From Actinomycetales bacterium (lineage in GTDB: Bacteria; Actinomycetota; Actinomycetes; Actinomycetales; Dermatophilaceae), in NCBI GenBank assembly GCA_016710385.1, contig JADJVX010000018.1, forward strand, positions 1-64,000: DNA of 64,000 nt. Reading direction: 5' to 3'. Numbering within the stretch: the stretch's first letter is position 1; each line of letters begins with the position of its first letter. The translations under genes and the position numbers were made by a program. Below the pieces are notes generated by a model. It did not search any database. It was not told the DNA's origin and was given only the letters and a program-made list of their open reading frames with translations. Of this stretch, positions 51,415-59,856 are shown piece after piece.

Positions 51415-52323
51415 GTGACGACCTCTCGACGGCTGCACCTTGACACCCGGGCGGTGATCCTCGTCATCGGCTGCTGTGCCGTGTGGGCGATGGGCCAGGC
51501 GATGAGCAAAGTGGCGCTCGCGCAGATCCCTCCGGTGACACAGTGCGGGTTGCGTTCTCTCGGTGGGGGTTTGCTCGTCCTGCTGTGGACGAGATGGCGC
51601 GGCATCCGGGTCTGGGAGCGCGACGGCACGCTGTGGCCGGGGCTGCTGGCCGGAGCGCTCTTCGCTGCCGAGTTCGCCTGCGTCTATCTCGCCCTCGGCT
51701 ACACCACGGTCGGTCGCACGACGACCTTCCTCTACCTCGCACCGTTCGTCGTGGTCGCGGGTATGCCGTTCATCGCCCGGTCTGAGCGGCTCGGCCGGCT
51801 GGGGATCGCCGGTCTCGTCCTCGCCTTCACCGGCACCGTCGTCGCATTCTCCGACGGCTGGGGCGCGGCCAGCGGGACGACCCAGTGGATGGGCGACCTG
51901 CTCGCGGTTGCTGCCGCTATCGGGTGGGGAGCCACCACCTTGGTCATCCGGGCGACCTCGCTGTCCGGGGCGCACCCCGCCAAGACCCTTCTCTACCAAC
52001 TCGGCGTCTCCGGCGTGGGGCTCACCGTGCTCGGCCTGGCGATCGAACGTCCCGTGGACTGGCCGCTCACCCCGCTGGTCACGACGTCACTGATCTTCCA
52101 GACCGTCGTCGTGAGCTCGACGAGCTACCTCGTGTGGTTCTGGCTGATCCGCGAATACGCCGCACCGCGACTGTCCGCGTTCACCTTGCTTACCCCGATC
52201 ATCGCTCTGGCGATCGGCACCTTCTGGCTGCGCGAACCCTGGTCGGTGCGGCTCATCCTCGCGCTCGTCGCGGTGGGCCTGGGGTTGCTCGCGGTCAACT
52301 ATCGGCCTGCTGCGCGCAGCTGA
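51415..52323 (+). CDS. EamA/DMT-family transporter
   Basis: 302-residue membrane protein with ten hydrophobic helices in two EamA repeats. Repeat 1 contains VWAMGQAMSKVAL and YLALGYTTVGRTTTFLYLAPFVVV; repeat 2 contains IGWGATTLVIRATSL and FTLLTPIIALAIGTFWLREPWS. Members export metabolites or amino acids; the substrate cannot be told. Single gene, leaderless GTG start. Confidence 0.9.
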   Translation: MTTSRRLHLDTRAVILVIGCCAVWAMGQAMSKVALAQIPPVTQCGLRSLGGGLLVLLWTRWRGIRVWERDGTLWPGLLAGALFAAEFACVYLALGYTTVGRTTTFLYLAPFVVVAGMPFIARSERLGRLGIAGLVLAFTGTVVAFSDGWGAASGTTQWMGDLLAVAAAIGWGATTLVIRATSLSGAHPAKTLLYQLGVSGVGLTVLGLAIERPVDWPLTPLVTTSLIFQTVVVSSTSYLVWFWLIREYAAPRLSAFTLLTPIIALAIGTFWLREPWSVRLILALVAVGLGLLAVNYRPAARS

Positions 52324-52343
52324 GGGTGCGGCAGAATGACGCT

Positions 52344-52634
52344 ATGCAGGAGCGTATGCCGGTCGAGCACGCGCCCGGGTGCTCGCTGGACCCAGTGCAT
52401 TGGTTTCGACACGCGGTCCATGTGACCGCTCGTCTGGCGCTGCAAGAAACCGATCGCACGCAGCACGACCAACGGGCAGCGTCGGCGCTGCTGGACACCT
52501 TGGGCATGTTGGCCGAGTTGCCCGAATGGGGCGAGGTCACGCTGCGCGAGGTGGCCCGCTCGGCGACCTACATGAGCGACGAGATCTTCTTCGGGATGTG
52601 CACGTGCGGTGCGGCCCGCGAGGCGGGCCATTGA
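52344..52634 (+). CDS. Hypothetical protein, 96 residues
   Basis: Small cytoplasmic-looking protein starting QERMPVEHAPGCSLDP, mostly helical, with DTLGMLAELPEWGEVTLREVARSATYMSDEIFFGMCTCGAAREAGH at its C-terminal half. The MCTCG pair near the end plus several His residues could bind metal. No family recognised. CAGAAT lies six bases before ATG 52344, so it has its own leaderless promoter 20 bases after the transporter gene. Confidence 0.6.
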   Translation: MQERMPVEHAPGCSLDPVHWFRHAVHVTARLALQETDRTQHDQRAASALLDTLGMLAELPEWGEVTLREVARSATYMSDEIFFGMCTCGAAREAGH

Positions 52635-52689
52635 CGGCTGTGCCGATGTCGTGCAGCCTCGGCACGAATCAGCCGAGAATCGGGGCCGG

Positions 52690-52836
52690 TCAGGCTCCGA
52701 CGACGAAGTAGTCGGTGGGGTGCAGCCGAGCATCGGCCTCGGGTGTCGGATGAGACTTCGGGTCGATCAATTGGGGGCTCAGGGCCGCGAGGACGGCCAT
52801 TTCGGCGTGGATATCGATGTCTTCGATCGTGAACAT
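52690..52836 (-). CDS. Possible 48-residue protein behind a DtxR/IdeR-type box
   Basis: Short acidic product (begins FTIEDIDIHAEMAVLAAL, ends DARLHPTDYFVVG) with no recognised family. The start ATG 52836 has GGAGAG about 6 bases upstream. The iron box at 52859-52877 lies 22 bases before the start, which is the main reason to believe the ORF. In-frame extension to 52878 is possible but would read through the box. Confidence 0.45.
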   Translation of the reverse strand: MFTIEDIDIHAEMAVLAALSPQLIDPKSHPTPEADARLHPTDYFVVGA

Positions 52837-52858
52837 CTCTCCACTGTGCGGGCTACTC

Positions 52859-52877
52859 GTAGGTAAGGCAAACCTCA
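52859..52877. promoter_or_regulatory. DtxR/IdeR-type iron box
   Basis: GTAGGTAAGGCAAACCTCA matches 15 of 19 positions of the IdeR/DtxR consensus TTAGGTTAGSCTAACCTAA, including both AGG and CCT half-site cores. It precedes the 48-residue ORF on the minus strand. Confidence 0.6.
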
Positions 52878-52925
52878 CTTTGCCGTTCGGCGCGTCGCGT
52901 GACGCGGTCGGAGGGTCCGCACAGA

Positions 52926-52968
52926 CCGGTATGCCGTGCCACCCGAGGTGGGTGGCACGGCATACCGG
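52926..52968. terminator. Terminator hairpin of two GGTATGCCG words after glnA1
   Basis: Nineteen-base perfect arms (CCGGTATGCCGTGCCACCC and complement) with a five-base loop, 20 bases past the glnA1 stop codon. The longest of the word-paired hairpins in the window. Confidence 0.88.
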
Positions 52969-52988
52969 GCGGGAAATTCAGCCGACCG

Positions 52989-54414
52989 TCACAGGTCGAA
53001 GTACATCTCGAACTCGTGGGGGTGCGGGCGGAAGCGGATCGGGTCGACCTCGTTCTTGCGCTTCCACTCGATCCAGGTCTCGATGAGGTCCTTGGTGAAG
53101 ACCCCACCCTCGAGCAGGTAGTCGTGGTCCTCCTCCAGGGCGTTGAGCACCTCGGGGAGCGAGCCGGGGACCTGCTTGATCTCGGCGTGCTCGTCCGGAG
53201 GCAACTCGTAGAGGTCCTTGTCCACCGGCTCCGGGGGCTCGATGCGGTTCTTGATCCCGTCCAGACCGGCCATCAACTGCGCCGCGAAGGCGAGGTAGGG
53301 GTTGGCCGAGGGGTCCGGGATGCGGAACTCGATGCGCTTGGCTTTGGGAGAGGTGCCGGCGATTGGGATACGCACGCAGGCAGAGCGGTTGCGGGCCGAG
53401 TAGACCAGGTTGACCGGGGCCTCGTAGCCGGGCACCAGCCGGTGGTAGGAGTTAACCGTCGGGTTGGTGAAGGCCAGCAGCGACGGGGGCGTGCTTGAGC
53501 AGGCCACCGATGTACCACCGGGCGATGTCCGACAGGCCGCCATAGCCGCTCTCGTCGTAGAACAGCGGCTTGCCGTCCTTCCACAACGACTGGTGGGTGT
53601 GCATACCCGAGCCGTTGTCACCGAAGATCGGCTTGGGCATGAAGGTCGCCGTCTTGCCGAACTCCCAGGCGCAGTTCTTGATGACGTACTTGAACTTCAT
53701 CATGTCGTCGCCGGAGTGCAGCAGCGTGTTGAACGTGTAGTTGATCTCCTGCTGGCCGCCCGAGCCCACCTCGTGGTGCGAGCGCTCCACGTTGAGGCCG
53801 ACCTCGTCTAGGCGCAGGCACATGGCATCGCGGATGTCGGCGAAGTGGTCCACCGGCGGCACCGGGAAGTAGCCGCCCTTGACCCGCGGCTTGTAGCCGA
53901 GGTTGCCGCCCTCCTCGACGCGCCCGGAGTTCCACGCCGCAGCGATCGAGTCGACGTAGTAGAAGCTCTCGTTGGCCGAGGTCTTGAACCGCACGTCGTC
54001 GAAGATGAAGAACTCCGCCTCGGCACCGAAGTAGGCCGTGTCGGCGATGCCCGTGGACTGCAGGTAAGCCTCGGCCTTAGCGGCGACGTTGCGTGGGTCG
54101 CGGCTGTAGGGCTCGTCGGTGAACGGGTCGACGATCGAGAAGTTCATCACGAGGGTCTTCTCGGCCCGGAACGGGTCGAGGTAGGCCGTCTTGACGTCGG
54201 GAATGAGCTTCATGTCGGACTCGTGGATGGCCTGGAAGCCGCGGATCGACGAGCCGTCGAAGGCCTGCCCCACCGTGAAGAAGTCCGGTCCCACGCTCTT
54301 GGCGGGGACGTTGAAGTGCTGCATGACCCCAGGAAGGTCACAGAACCGGATGTCGACGAATGCGATGCCCTCGTCCTTGATGAACGCGAGGACTTCGTCG
54401 GCTGACTTGAACAA
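52989..54414 (-). CDS. glnA: Glutamine synthetase type I-beta (GlnA1), one frameshift
   Basis: About 474 residues when an extra base in a C-run (53485-53489) is removed, which joins GGLLKHAP to SLLAFTNPTVNSYHRLVPG. Main ammonia-assimilating enzyme. Motifs: FDGSSIRGFQAIHESDM, GAEAEFFIFDDVRF, NGSGMHTHQSLW, NRSACVRIP and the adenylylation loop KDLYELPPDEH with the target Tyr, so it is the substrate of GlnE. The start is TTG 54414 with AGGAGG six bases upstream. A complete GlnR box lies 92 bases upstream and a strong hairpin follows. Confidence 0.93.
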
Positions 54415-54505
54415 TCCAACCTCCTACGACAGTGGGCCAGGCCGCCGTCGAGGAGTCGGACACGGCGCCCGGGTGGTGCATCGGTCCCGACGCTAGGTGC
54501 GGCGG

Positions 54506-54543
54506 GTTTCCCGACCGTTGACCGAATGTTTCGTCGGTGTAAA
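54506..54543 (-). promoter_or_regulatory. GlnR box upstream of glnA1
   Basis: On the minus strand: TTTAC-N6-GAAAC-N6-TCAAC-N6-GAAAC. All three spacers are six bases, and both b-sites are perfect GAAAC, matching the GlnR a1-b1-a2-b2 consensus (gTnAC-n6-GaAAC repeated). It lies 92-129 bases before the glnA1 TTG. Confidence 0.75.
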
Positions 54544-54601
54544 CGGGGGAGCGATCGGGCACGCCGCTGTGTCCGGGTGCCAACCTATCGCTGTGCGTCG
54601 T

Positions 54602-54607
54602 TACGCT
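54602..54607 (+). promoter_or_regulatory. -10 element of RDD gene (leaderless)
   Basis: TACGCT, six bases before GTG 54614; decides the start codon. Confidence 0.5.
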
Positions 54608-54613
54608 ACGAGG

Positions 54614-55078
54614 GTGGTTGACCGTCGTGATGTCGCGTCCTGGCTTGATGGCCCGCGGGCCCGCACCCAACAAGCGGGGGAGTATGCCGGGCAGTCCCTC
54701 CACCTGCCGCAGCAGGGGCCGGGGTCGATCGCCCGGTTTGGCCGACGGCTCGTGGCCGTGCTCATCGACTGGACGATCTGCCAGCTCATCGCTGCCCTGC
54801 TCTTCAAGGTCGAGCTCGGTCACGGCGGCCCGGGCAGTTTCGTGCCGCTGGGAGTCTTCTTCGTCGAGAACCTCCTGCTGCTTCCCACGGTGGGCTCGAC
54901 TGTGGGGCAGCGCATCCTTGGCCTGGGTCTGATGAGCATCAATGGCCGTCCGGCCTCGGTGGTGCAGGTCGCGATCCGCTCCCTGCTGCTCTGCCTGGCC
55001 ATTCCGGCATTGATCTGGGACCGCGACGGCCGCGGTCTGCATGACAAGGCCGCCAACACGGTGCTTGTGCGTCGCTGA
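54614..55078 (+). CDS. RDD-family membrane protein
   Basis: 154 residues with an RDD domain: the ARFGRRLVAVLIDWTICQL first helix with the characteristic R..D, a second helix (LGVFFVENLLLLPTVG) and GRGLHDKAANTVLV at the end. Function unknown; conserved beside glnA1 in Actinobacteria (Rv2219A-Rv2220 order in Mycobacterium). GTG 54614 is preferred over GTG 54593 because a -10 element sits exactly six bases before it. Right of this gene the native order is interrupted by the island at 55079-57921. Confidence 0.85.
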   Translation: MVDRRDVASWLDGPRARTQQAGEYAGQSLHLPQQGPGSIARFGRRLVAVLIDWTICQLIAALLFKVELGHGGPGSFVPLGVFFVENLLLLPTVGSTVGQRILGLGLMSINGRPASVVQVAIRSLLLCLAIPALIWDRDGRGLHDKAANTVLVRR

Positions 55079-55296
55079 GGCGCCTGCCAGGAGTAGATCC
55101 TTAGAGTCCAACGTCAGCCCCTAATCTGCGCGGTTAACCGGCCCTTGACAACCCGTGAGGGAATCTCTTCCCAATCGAGGGTGTAGGTGAGCGGGTGGGC
55201 GGGTCGTTGACGGGGTAGGGGTCGAGGTCTTCCGATGATGGAGGTTCCTACGCCTTCGATCTGGAAGACCTCCCCCAGAGGGGGGGACCCCCAGAC

Positions 55297-55571
55297 GTGT
55301 CTGACGCGATCTTCGCGACCCCTGATCTGACGACGTTTGCCCGGCTTGACGAGCTGGGTCTGGTGGTCACCGGCCAGTACGTGACCAGCGGTCAGGCGGT
55401 GCCGGCCTGTCGGGTGGTCGACCCGGATGACTGGTGCCGCAGCTGCGGCTGCCAGGGCCGGGTGCGCGACACGGTGACCCGTCGGTTGGCGCATGAGCCG
55501 TTCGGGTGGCGCCCGACCGCGTTGCTGGTCACGGTGCGCCGGTACCGGTGTTCCGGGTGTGGGGATTGGTC
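55297..55571 (+). pseudogene. ISL3-family transposase, N-terminal fragment
   Basis: About 90 residues: zinc-finger-like N-terminus WCRSCGCQGRVRDTVTRRLAHEPFG, then VTVRRYRCSGCGDWSW, the ISL3 transposase head. It stops abruptly at about 55571 where an unrelated transposase fragment on the other strand begins, so the C-terminal two thirds including the DDE core are gone. The ~220 bases upstream (55079-55296) hold only an imperfect GGGGGACCC-type hairpin and may be the left end of the same element. Confidence 0.75.
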
Positions 55572-56060
55572 GTGGACTTCCCCCGCGGCTGGTCCTTCGC
55601 CTTCGTGGGCTTCAGGTACCGGTCGAGCGACGCCGCGGACATCGACAGCAGCTGCGCCCTCACGGCCGGGCTGTAGCGACCCTCGGGGTCCAGCCGGCCG
55701 GGACCTTCCAGCGTGCTGTCGAGCACAATCTCGCCGTGGCATTCGAGCGCGTCGAGCTGGGTCCGCATCGATGCTGCGAGGTACTTCCCGCACTGCCCGC
55801 CTGTCGCGGCCCACACCTTAGCCAGGATCAGCCGGGCGTCGTAGGAGCAACTTGTCCGCCCGCTGCTTGCGCGGCCGTTTCGCGACCTGACGACCCGGCC
55901 CCGGCGGCCGGTCCGCGGCTGCCACCAGCCGACGCCCGGCGTTGTCACGCGACCAGCCGGTCACCTCAACGACCTGGTCCAGGACCCGTCCCTCGTCCTT
56001 CTTCTAGGCCCGCTTGTAGGCCTTCGCGTACTTCGTCGTGATCTCGGCACGAGACGCCAT
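55572..56060 (-). pseudogene. Integrase-core transposase, N-terminal fragment, degenerate
   Basis: Reads from ATG 56060: MASRAEITTKYAKAYKRA, an in-frame TAG, then LDQVVEVTGWSRDNAGRRLVAAADRPPGPGRQ, a frameshift near 55850, then LILAKVWAATGGQCGKYLAASMRTQLDALE and SLDRYLKPTKAKDQPRGKSTT. These are the leading segments of an actinobacterial transposase family with an rve (DDE) core, which normally follows KGKSTT but is missing here. Stop codon, frameshift and truncation show that it is dead. Confidence 0.75.
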
Positions 56061-56095
56061 CGACAAACCACTCCTCATGCCCGTCCAGCGTCACG

Positions 56096-56142
56096 GTTTC
56101 GCGGGCACTCCTACGTGAGGCACCGAGCGTGTTTCGCGGGCA
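56096..56142. repeat. 12-base direct repeat beside the transposase fragment
   Basis: GTTTCGCGGGCA at 56096-56107 and again at 56131-56142, 35 bases apart, just upstream of the integrase-type fragment. Possibly its terminal binding sites, doubled. Confidence 0.5.
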
Positions 56143-56201
56143 GTTTTGGTGAGTCTCGTCGAGACCTTGCGTGCGCAGACCCGGAGGTCTAATGTGTCGT
56201 A

Positions 56202-56726
56202 ATGCCACCAATGAACGCCCGCAGCACATTCGCGGGTGTCGCCAGCGTTTTGGCGGCCACGCTGGTTTTCGCCTTCACATTTAGCACGACCGCTCATGCC
56301 TGGAGTTGGTGGGGGTATAGGGCCACTTTCGGCGTGGGCGACTGGGGGCGTTCTCCACAGTACTACTGGATTGATTCATCAGCCGCTGCATACGTCGGTT
56401 CGATCGATGGTTCAATGTCTGACTGGATCTGGACGCGTCCCTACCTAGAGGTAAGTACTCCTATTTGTCTACTATCGAACGACCACAAAATCTAAGAGTC
56501 GGATGGATTTCTATCAAGATTCCATTGTCCAGAATACCTATTGTGCAGTGACCGAGTTTTACGTTAGCTACACACAAATCACTCCGACCGGTGGCGCGCC
56601 GAGCCAAAACTGGTGGTGGTCGAAGATCCGCCTGGCGAGCCCGGCCCTGTCGCCAGCTCTTCCTGCAGCAACCGTCGCGGAATTGTCGCGCATGAGATGG
56701 GGCATGGTGTTGACGCACTCTACTAA
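56202..56726 (+). pseudogene. Secreted metalloprotease-like gene, frame broken
   Basis: ATG 56202 starts a signal peptide (STFAGVASVLAATLVFAFTFSTTAHA) and a Trp/Tyr-rich secreted segment to about 56460. The frame then stops at 56495, while the +1 frame continues plausibly (DFYQDSIVQNTYCAVTEFYV ... APSQNWWWSKIRL, ~56500-56640). The first frame returns with SNRRGIVAHEMGHGVDALY and stops at TAA 56724-56726. HEMGH preceded by GIVA is the zinc-binding helix of matrixin-like metzincins, but the third His of HExxHxxGxxH is not reached. With two one-base corrections it would be a ~175-residue secreted protease. Low G+C and unlike native genes. Confidence 0.5.
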
Positions 56727-57471
56727 AAGGCTGTTGCGCGTTCTCCAATTGTGTCTTGCGGCCGCGCTACCCTTCGTGGTCAGCGCATGCGCAACCAGCT
56801 ATGGCGTCGACCTCAACGCGTCCACTGTCGATCCCAGCACCGCTCTACGCGATGCGTCTCCGACCGCCACGGTGGCGGAGTTCGACACTCGAGGCCCGAC
56901 AGTTCTGGGCGACCTCCCCTCTCCTGTGGTTGGACAAGCAAGGACATCGGCAGCTCTGGCATTCGTCCCGGGTCCCTACGAGACTCTGCTAAGAAATGAA
57001 TCATTGTCCCTCGCTGTAGCGGGACGCGTGAGCAAAATCCAATACCACATTGACCCAACAAGCGGAATGGTCTTCACCAGTGTAACCTTGAACGTGTCGA
57101 AGGCTTGGCGCGGCACTAAGATCTATACGGTGACATTCATGGAGCTGGGCGGTTTCGCTCGGCAGTCGGATCTCGCACGTCTTCATGGCGCGAAAGCGGG
57201 CGCGGTTGACCCGCCCACCGATGGCTGGGTAGATGTGCGTTTCGAAGACAGCGAGCCTGCCCGAACGGGGCAGCAATTCCTCGTGTTTCTTCGTGATAAT
57301 CGTGACCCTCAGGGCCGTTTCCAGTACGAGACATTGAACGGTCCTTGGGGGCGCTACGCATGGGACGAAGGGTTGCGCGCCTATCGCACTGTCCCATTCA
57401 CAGACGGTCCAAACGGCAAGACCTCATTTCCCGGCATCGGTCAATCAGCGACTGACGCGATCCTGCGCTGA
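56704..57471 (+). CDS. Orphan lipoprotein of the acquired island
   Basis: 255 residues from ATG 56704. Signal peptide KRLLRVLQLCLAAALPFVVSACATS has a clear lipobox (VSAC). The mature part (LSLAVAGRVSKIQYHID, FTSVTLNVSKAWRG, TYTVTFMELGGFARQSD, GQQFLVFLRDNRDPQGRFQ) looks like a beta-sandwich and resembles hypothetical lipoproteins of actinobacteria with a KxWRG-T-xVxxxGG pattern. Function unknown. It overlaps the preceding protease-like frame by 23 bases, so the two may have formed an operon of exported proteins. Codon use is more A/T-rich than in flanking genes, and no iterated word occurs. Confidence 0.75.
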   Translation: MVLTHSTKRLLRVLQLCLAAALPFVVSACATSYGVDLNASTVDPSTALRDASPTATVAEFDTRGPTVLGDLPSPVVGQARTSAALAFVPGPYETLLRNESLSLAVAGRVSKIQYHIDPTSGMVFTSVTLNVSKAWRGTKIYTVTFMELGGFARQSDLARLHGAKAGAVDPPTDGWVDVRFEDSEPARTGQQFLVFLRDNRDPQGRFQYETLNGPWGRYAWDEGLRAYRTVPFTDGPNGKTSFPGIGQSATDAILR

Positions 57472-57633
57472 TCTCGTATCGGTTCCTCACCTGAATTGTG
57501 CCAATCGAAGGCTGATTCTTGGCGTAGACGGTAAAGGGGCTCACCCCCAGTGAGCGGGTAGTCGGGGTCGGAATCTCGGGCTTCCAGGCGACCGATCGGG
57601 CACTTTGCTCACCTTCTTCACCCGGATCATCGA

Positions 57634-57921
57634 ATGGGAGTGAGTACGCCATCATCCGCAACCGTGTTCCGGTGTGCCGCAGGGACGGGACTCCGCCTCG
57701 ACCAGCCGCTACCACGGTTGCTCGACGAAGCGCGGGCGGGCGGCGCCTTTGTGATCGCCGGCCGGAACCTGCCCGGCCCGCTGGGCCGGTTCATGGTCAC
57801 CCCACTCGCCCGGACCGGGAGGCGTCGCGGCGAGCTGTTCGGCCTGACTATCGACGCGATCGTTGAGATAGGCACCGGATACTGGCCCCGCACCCGGACG
57901 GCAGTCCCGCGCCTGCGCTGA
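57634..57921 (+). CDS. Hypothetical protein at the right end of the island
   Basis: 95 residues, no recognised family. The central GAFVIAGRNLPGPLGRFMVTPLARTGRRRGELFGLTIDAIVEIG reads like a real protein with G/C-rich third positions, but there is no clear ribosome binding site. The 160 bases upstream (57472-57633) contain an inverted GCTCACCCCCAGTGAGC and no gene that I can support. It may be a remnant of the acquired element. Confidence 0.3.
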   Translation: MGVSTPSSATVFRCAAGTGLRLDQPLPRLLDEARAGGAFVIAGRNLPGPLGRFMVTPLARTGRRRGELFGLTIDAIVEIGTGYWPRTRTAVPRLR

Positions 57922-57997
57922 GTTCATCCACAGGCGGTCCGACGCGCCGGTCTCTGACCGGTGCGGACCGGCGAGGTGCGCCGCCCCCAGCGAGGAC

Positions 57998-58723
57998 TCA
58001 GCGGCCCCGCATGGCGCGGCGATCCACGCGGACTCGGTTGGGGTCGACGCCCTGGGGCAGCGGGAGCTTGACCCCACCGAGGGCTTTGAGCCGCTTGTTG
58101 ACCAGCAGGACGTCTGGCTTGCTGAGGATGGGACGCATCCGCTGCACCGTGCCGGTGAGCTTGCGGATGGCGACCAGCCCGTCACCCTGCTCCTCGCTGA
58201 CCGCGAAGGTCGTCAACGGCACGTCGGGAGCGACTCGAGCGGTGCGTTTGCGCTCGGCGGCGAGTAGCTTCTGCGCGCGGGCGGTCGGCCCCTCGGCCAC
58301 GAGGACGATTCCGGGACGACCCACGGCGCGGTAGACCATGACCGCCTCCGCCACGCCGCCGGTGCGGCTGCCCTCGACCGCCACCGGCTGAGAGTCGGTG
58401 TACCAGTCGCCGCGCAGTGCCGTGAGGGCAGCGCCGACCGCTCCCGGCTGCCCTTCCAGACGCTTGTATGCCGCCCGCTCGGCGCGGCGGCTCATGACCA
58501 GCGTGGCGGCCAGGGCCGCGAGCGGGAGGCCGAGGATCACGGCATACACGGGCCACCCGACCCAGGAGCCGATGCCGAAGGCGACCGCGAGCGTGACCAC
58601 GAAGGCCAGCAGCATCCACCACCCGATCTTCGGGTCGAGTTGCTTGGACTGCTGGAAGACGGTGCGCACCTGGGCGATGCGTCCCGGCTTCTTGGGCGCT
58701 GCAGCGGTGGAGTACTTGGCCAT
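57998..58723 (-). CDS. DUF4191 membrane protein
   Basis: 241 residues, homolog of Rv2219. Short basic N-terminus (KPGRIAQVRTVFQQSKQLDPKIGWW), two adjacent membrane helices (about residues 35-85: WMLLAFVVTLAVAFGIG and VYAVILGLPLAALAATLVM), then a cytoplasmic domain with GAALTALRGDWYTDSQPVAV and VLVNKRLKALGGVKLPLPQGVDP. Function unknown; conserved next to lipA and thought to be linked to lipoate or envelope metabolism only by neighbourhood. ATG 58723 has TATCCT seven bases upstream, so it is likely leaderless. Confidence 0.9.
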   Translation of the reverse strand: MAKYSTAAAPKKPGRIAQVRTVFQQSKQLDPKIGWWMLLAFVVTLAVAFGIGSWVGWPVYAVILGLPLAALAATLVMSRRAERAAYKRLEGQPGAVGAALTALRGDWYTDSQPVAVEGSRTGGVAEAVMVYRAVGRPGIVLVAEGPTARAQKLLAAERKRTARVAPDVPLTTFAVSEEQGDGLVAIRKLTGTVQRMRPILSKPDVLLVNKRLKALGGVKLPLPQGVDPNRVRVDRRAMRGR

Positions 58724-58728
58724 GGCGG

Positions 58729-59755
58729 TCAGGATACTGTCGCGCCGGACCGGGCGACGACTGCGGCGGCTTCTTGTCGGGCCGGCGCAGACCCCGCCTC
58801 GGCCAGGTGCGCCAGATGCGCGGGAATCGGACGTCCCCAGCGCCCCATCGCCTGCGCCCACAGGCGTCCGGCCCGATAGGACGAGCGCACCAGCGGCCCG
58901 GCCATGACCCCCTTGAAGCCGGCTGTCTCGGCGACCGCCGACCAGTGGATGAACTCCTCTGGTTTCACCCAGCGGTCGACGGGGTGGTGCAGCGGCGAAG
59001 GGCGCAGGTACTGCGTAATGGTGAGGATGTCGCAGCCTGCGTCATGCAGGTCGTGGATGGCCTGCTCGATCTCGGCCTCGTGCTCGCCCATGCCCAGGAT
59101 GAGGTTGGACTTGGTGACCAGGCCGGCCTCGCGGGCCATGGTGAGCACTCGCAGCGAGGTGTCATAGCTGAACGCCGGCCGGATCCGCTTGAAGATCCGC
59201 GGCACGGTCTCGAGGTTGTGGGCAAAGACCTCCGGGCGGGCATCGAAGACCCGGCCGACCTGCTCGGGCCGCGCCCCGGAAATCGGGCGGCAGGATCTCC
59301 ACGCCGGTCTGTGGATTGAGTTCGTGAATGAGCCGAACGGTCTCGGCATACAGGCCGGCCGCCCCGTCCGGCTGGTCGTCCCTGGCGACACCCGTGACGG
59401 TGGAATACCGCAACCCCATCCGGCGCACCGACTCGGCGACCCGGCGGGGTTCATCGAGGTCCAGTGCCTGCGGACGACCCGTCGCGATGTCACAGAAGTC
59501 GCAACGTCGGGTGCAGGTGTCGCCACCGATGAGGAAGGTCGCCTCGCGGTCCTCCCAACACTCGAAGATGTTGGGACAACCGGCCTCCTGGCACACCGTG
59601 TGCAGGCCCTCGCCTTTGACCAGCCCGTTGAGCTCGGTGTAGGCCGGGCCCATCGTCGCCGTCGTGCGGATCCAGGCGGGTTTGCGCTCGATCGGGGTCT
59701 GCGCGTTGCGAGCCTCGACTCGCAACAACTTCCGCCCGTCGGGTGCGATGCTCAC
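58729..59755 (-). CDS. lipA: Lipoyl synthase, one frameshift
   Basis: About 340 residues when one extra base near 59269-59270 is removed (joining ILPPDFRGA to PEQVGRVFDARPEVFAHN). Radical-SAM enzyme that inserts two sulfurs into octanoyl-protein. The auxiliary cluster is CQEAGCPNIFECW; the radical SAM cluster is CTRRCDFCDIATG; NLILGMGEHEAEI and FMxKGVMAGPLVRSSYRA-like KGVMAGPLVRSSYRA are present. Follows lipB on the same strand and supports the lipoylated PDH complex of which AceE is a part. Confidence 0.93.
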
Positions 59756-59856
59756 GCTGCCTGCCTCTGCTCACGTTTGGTTGGGGTGCTCGAAAAAGCC
59801 GTCTCGGTATGCCGTGGGGTCGGGACGGCGGTCAGGGTCCAGACTACGCCGGGTGG

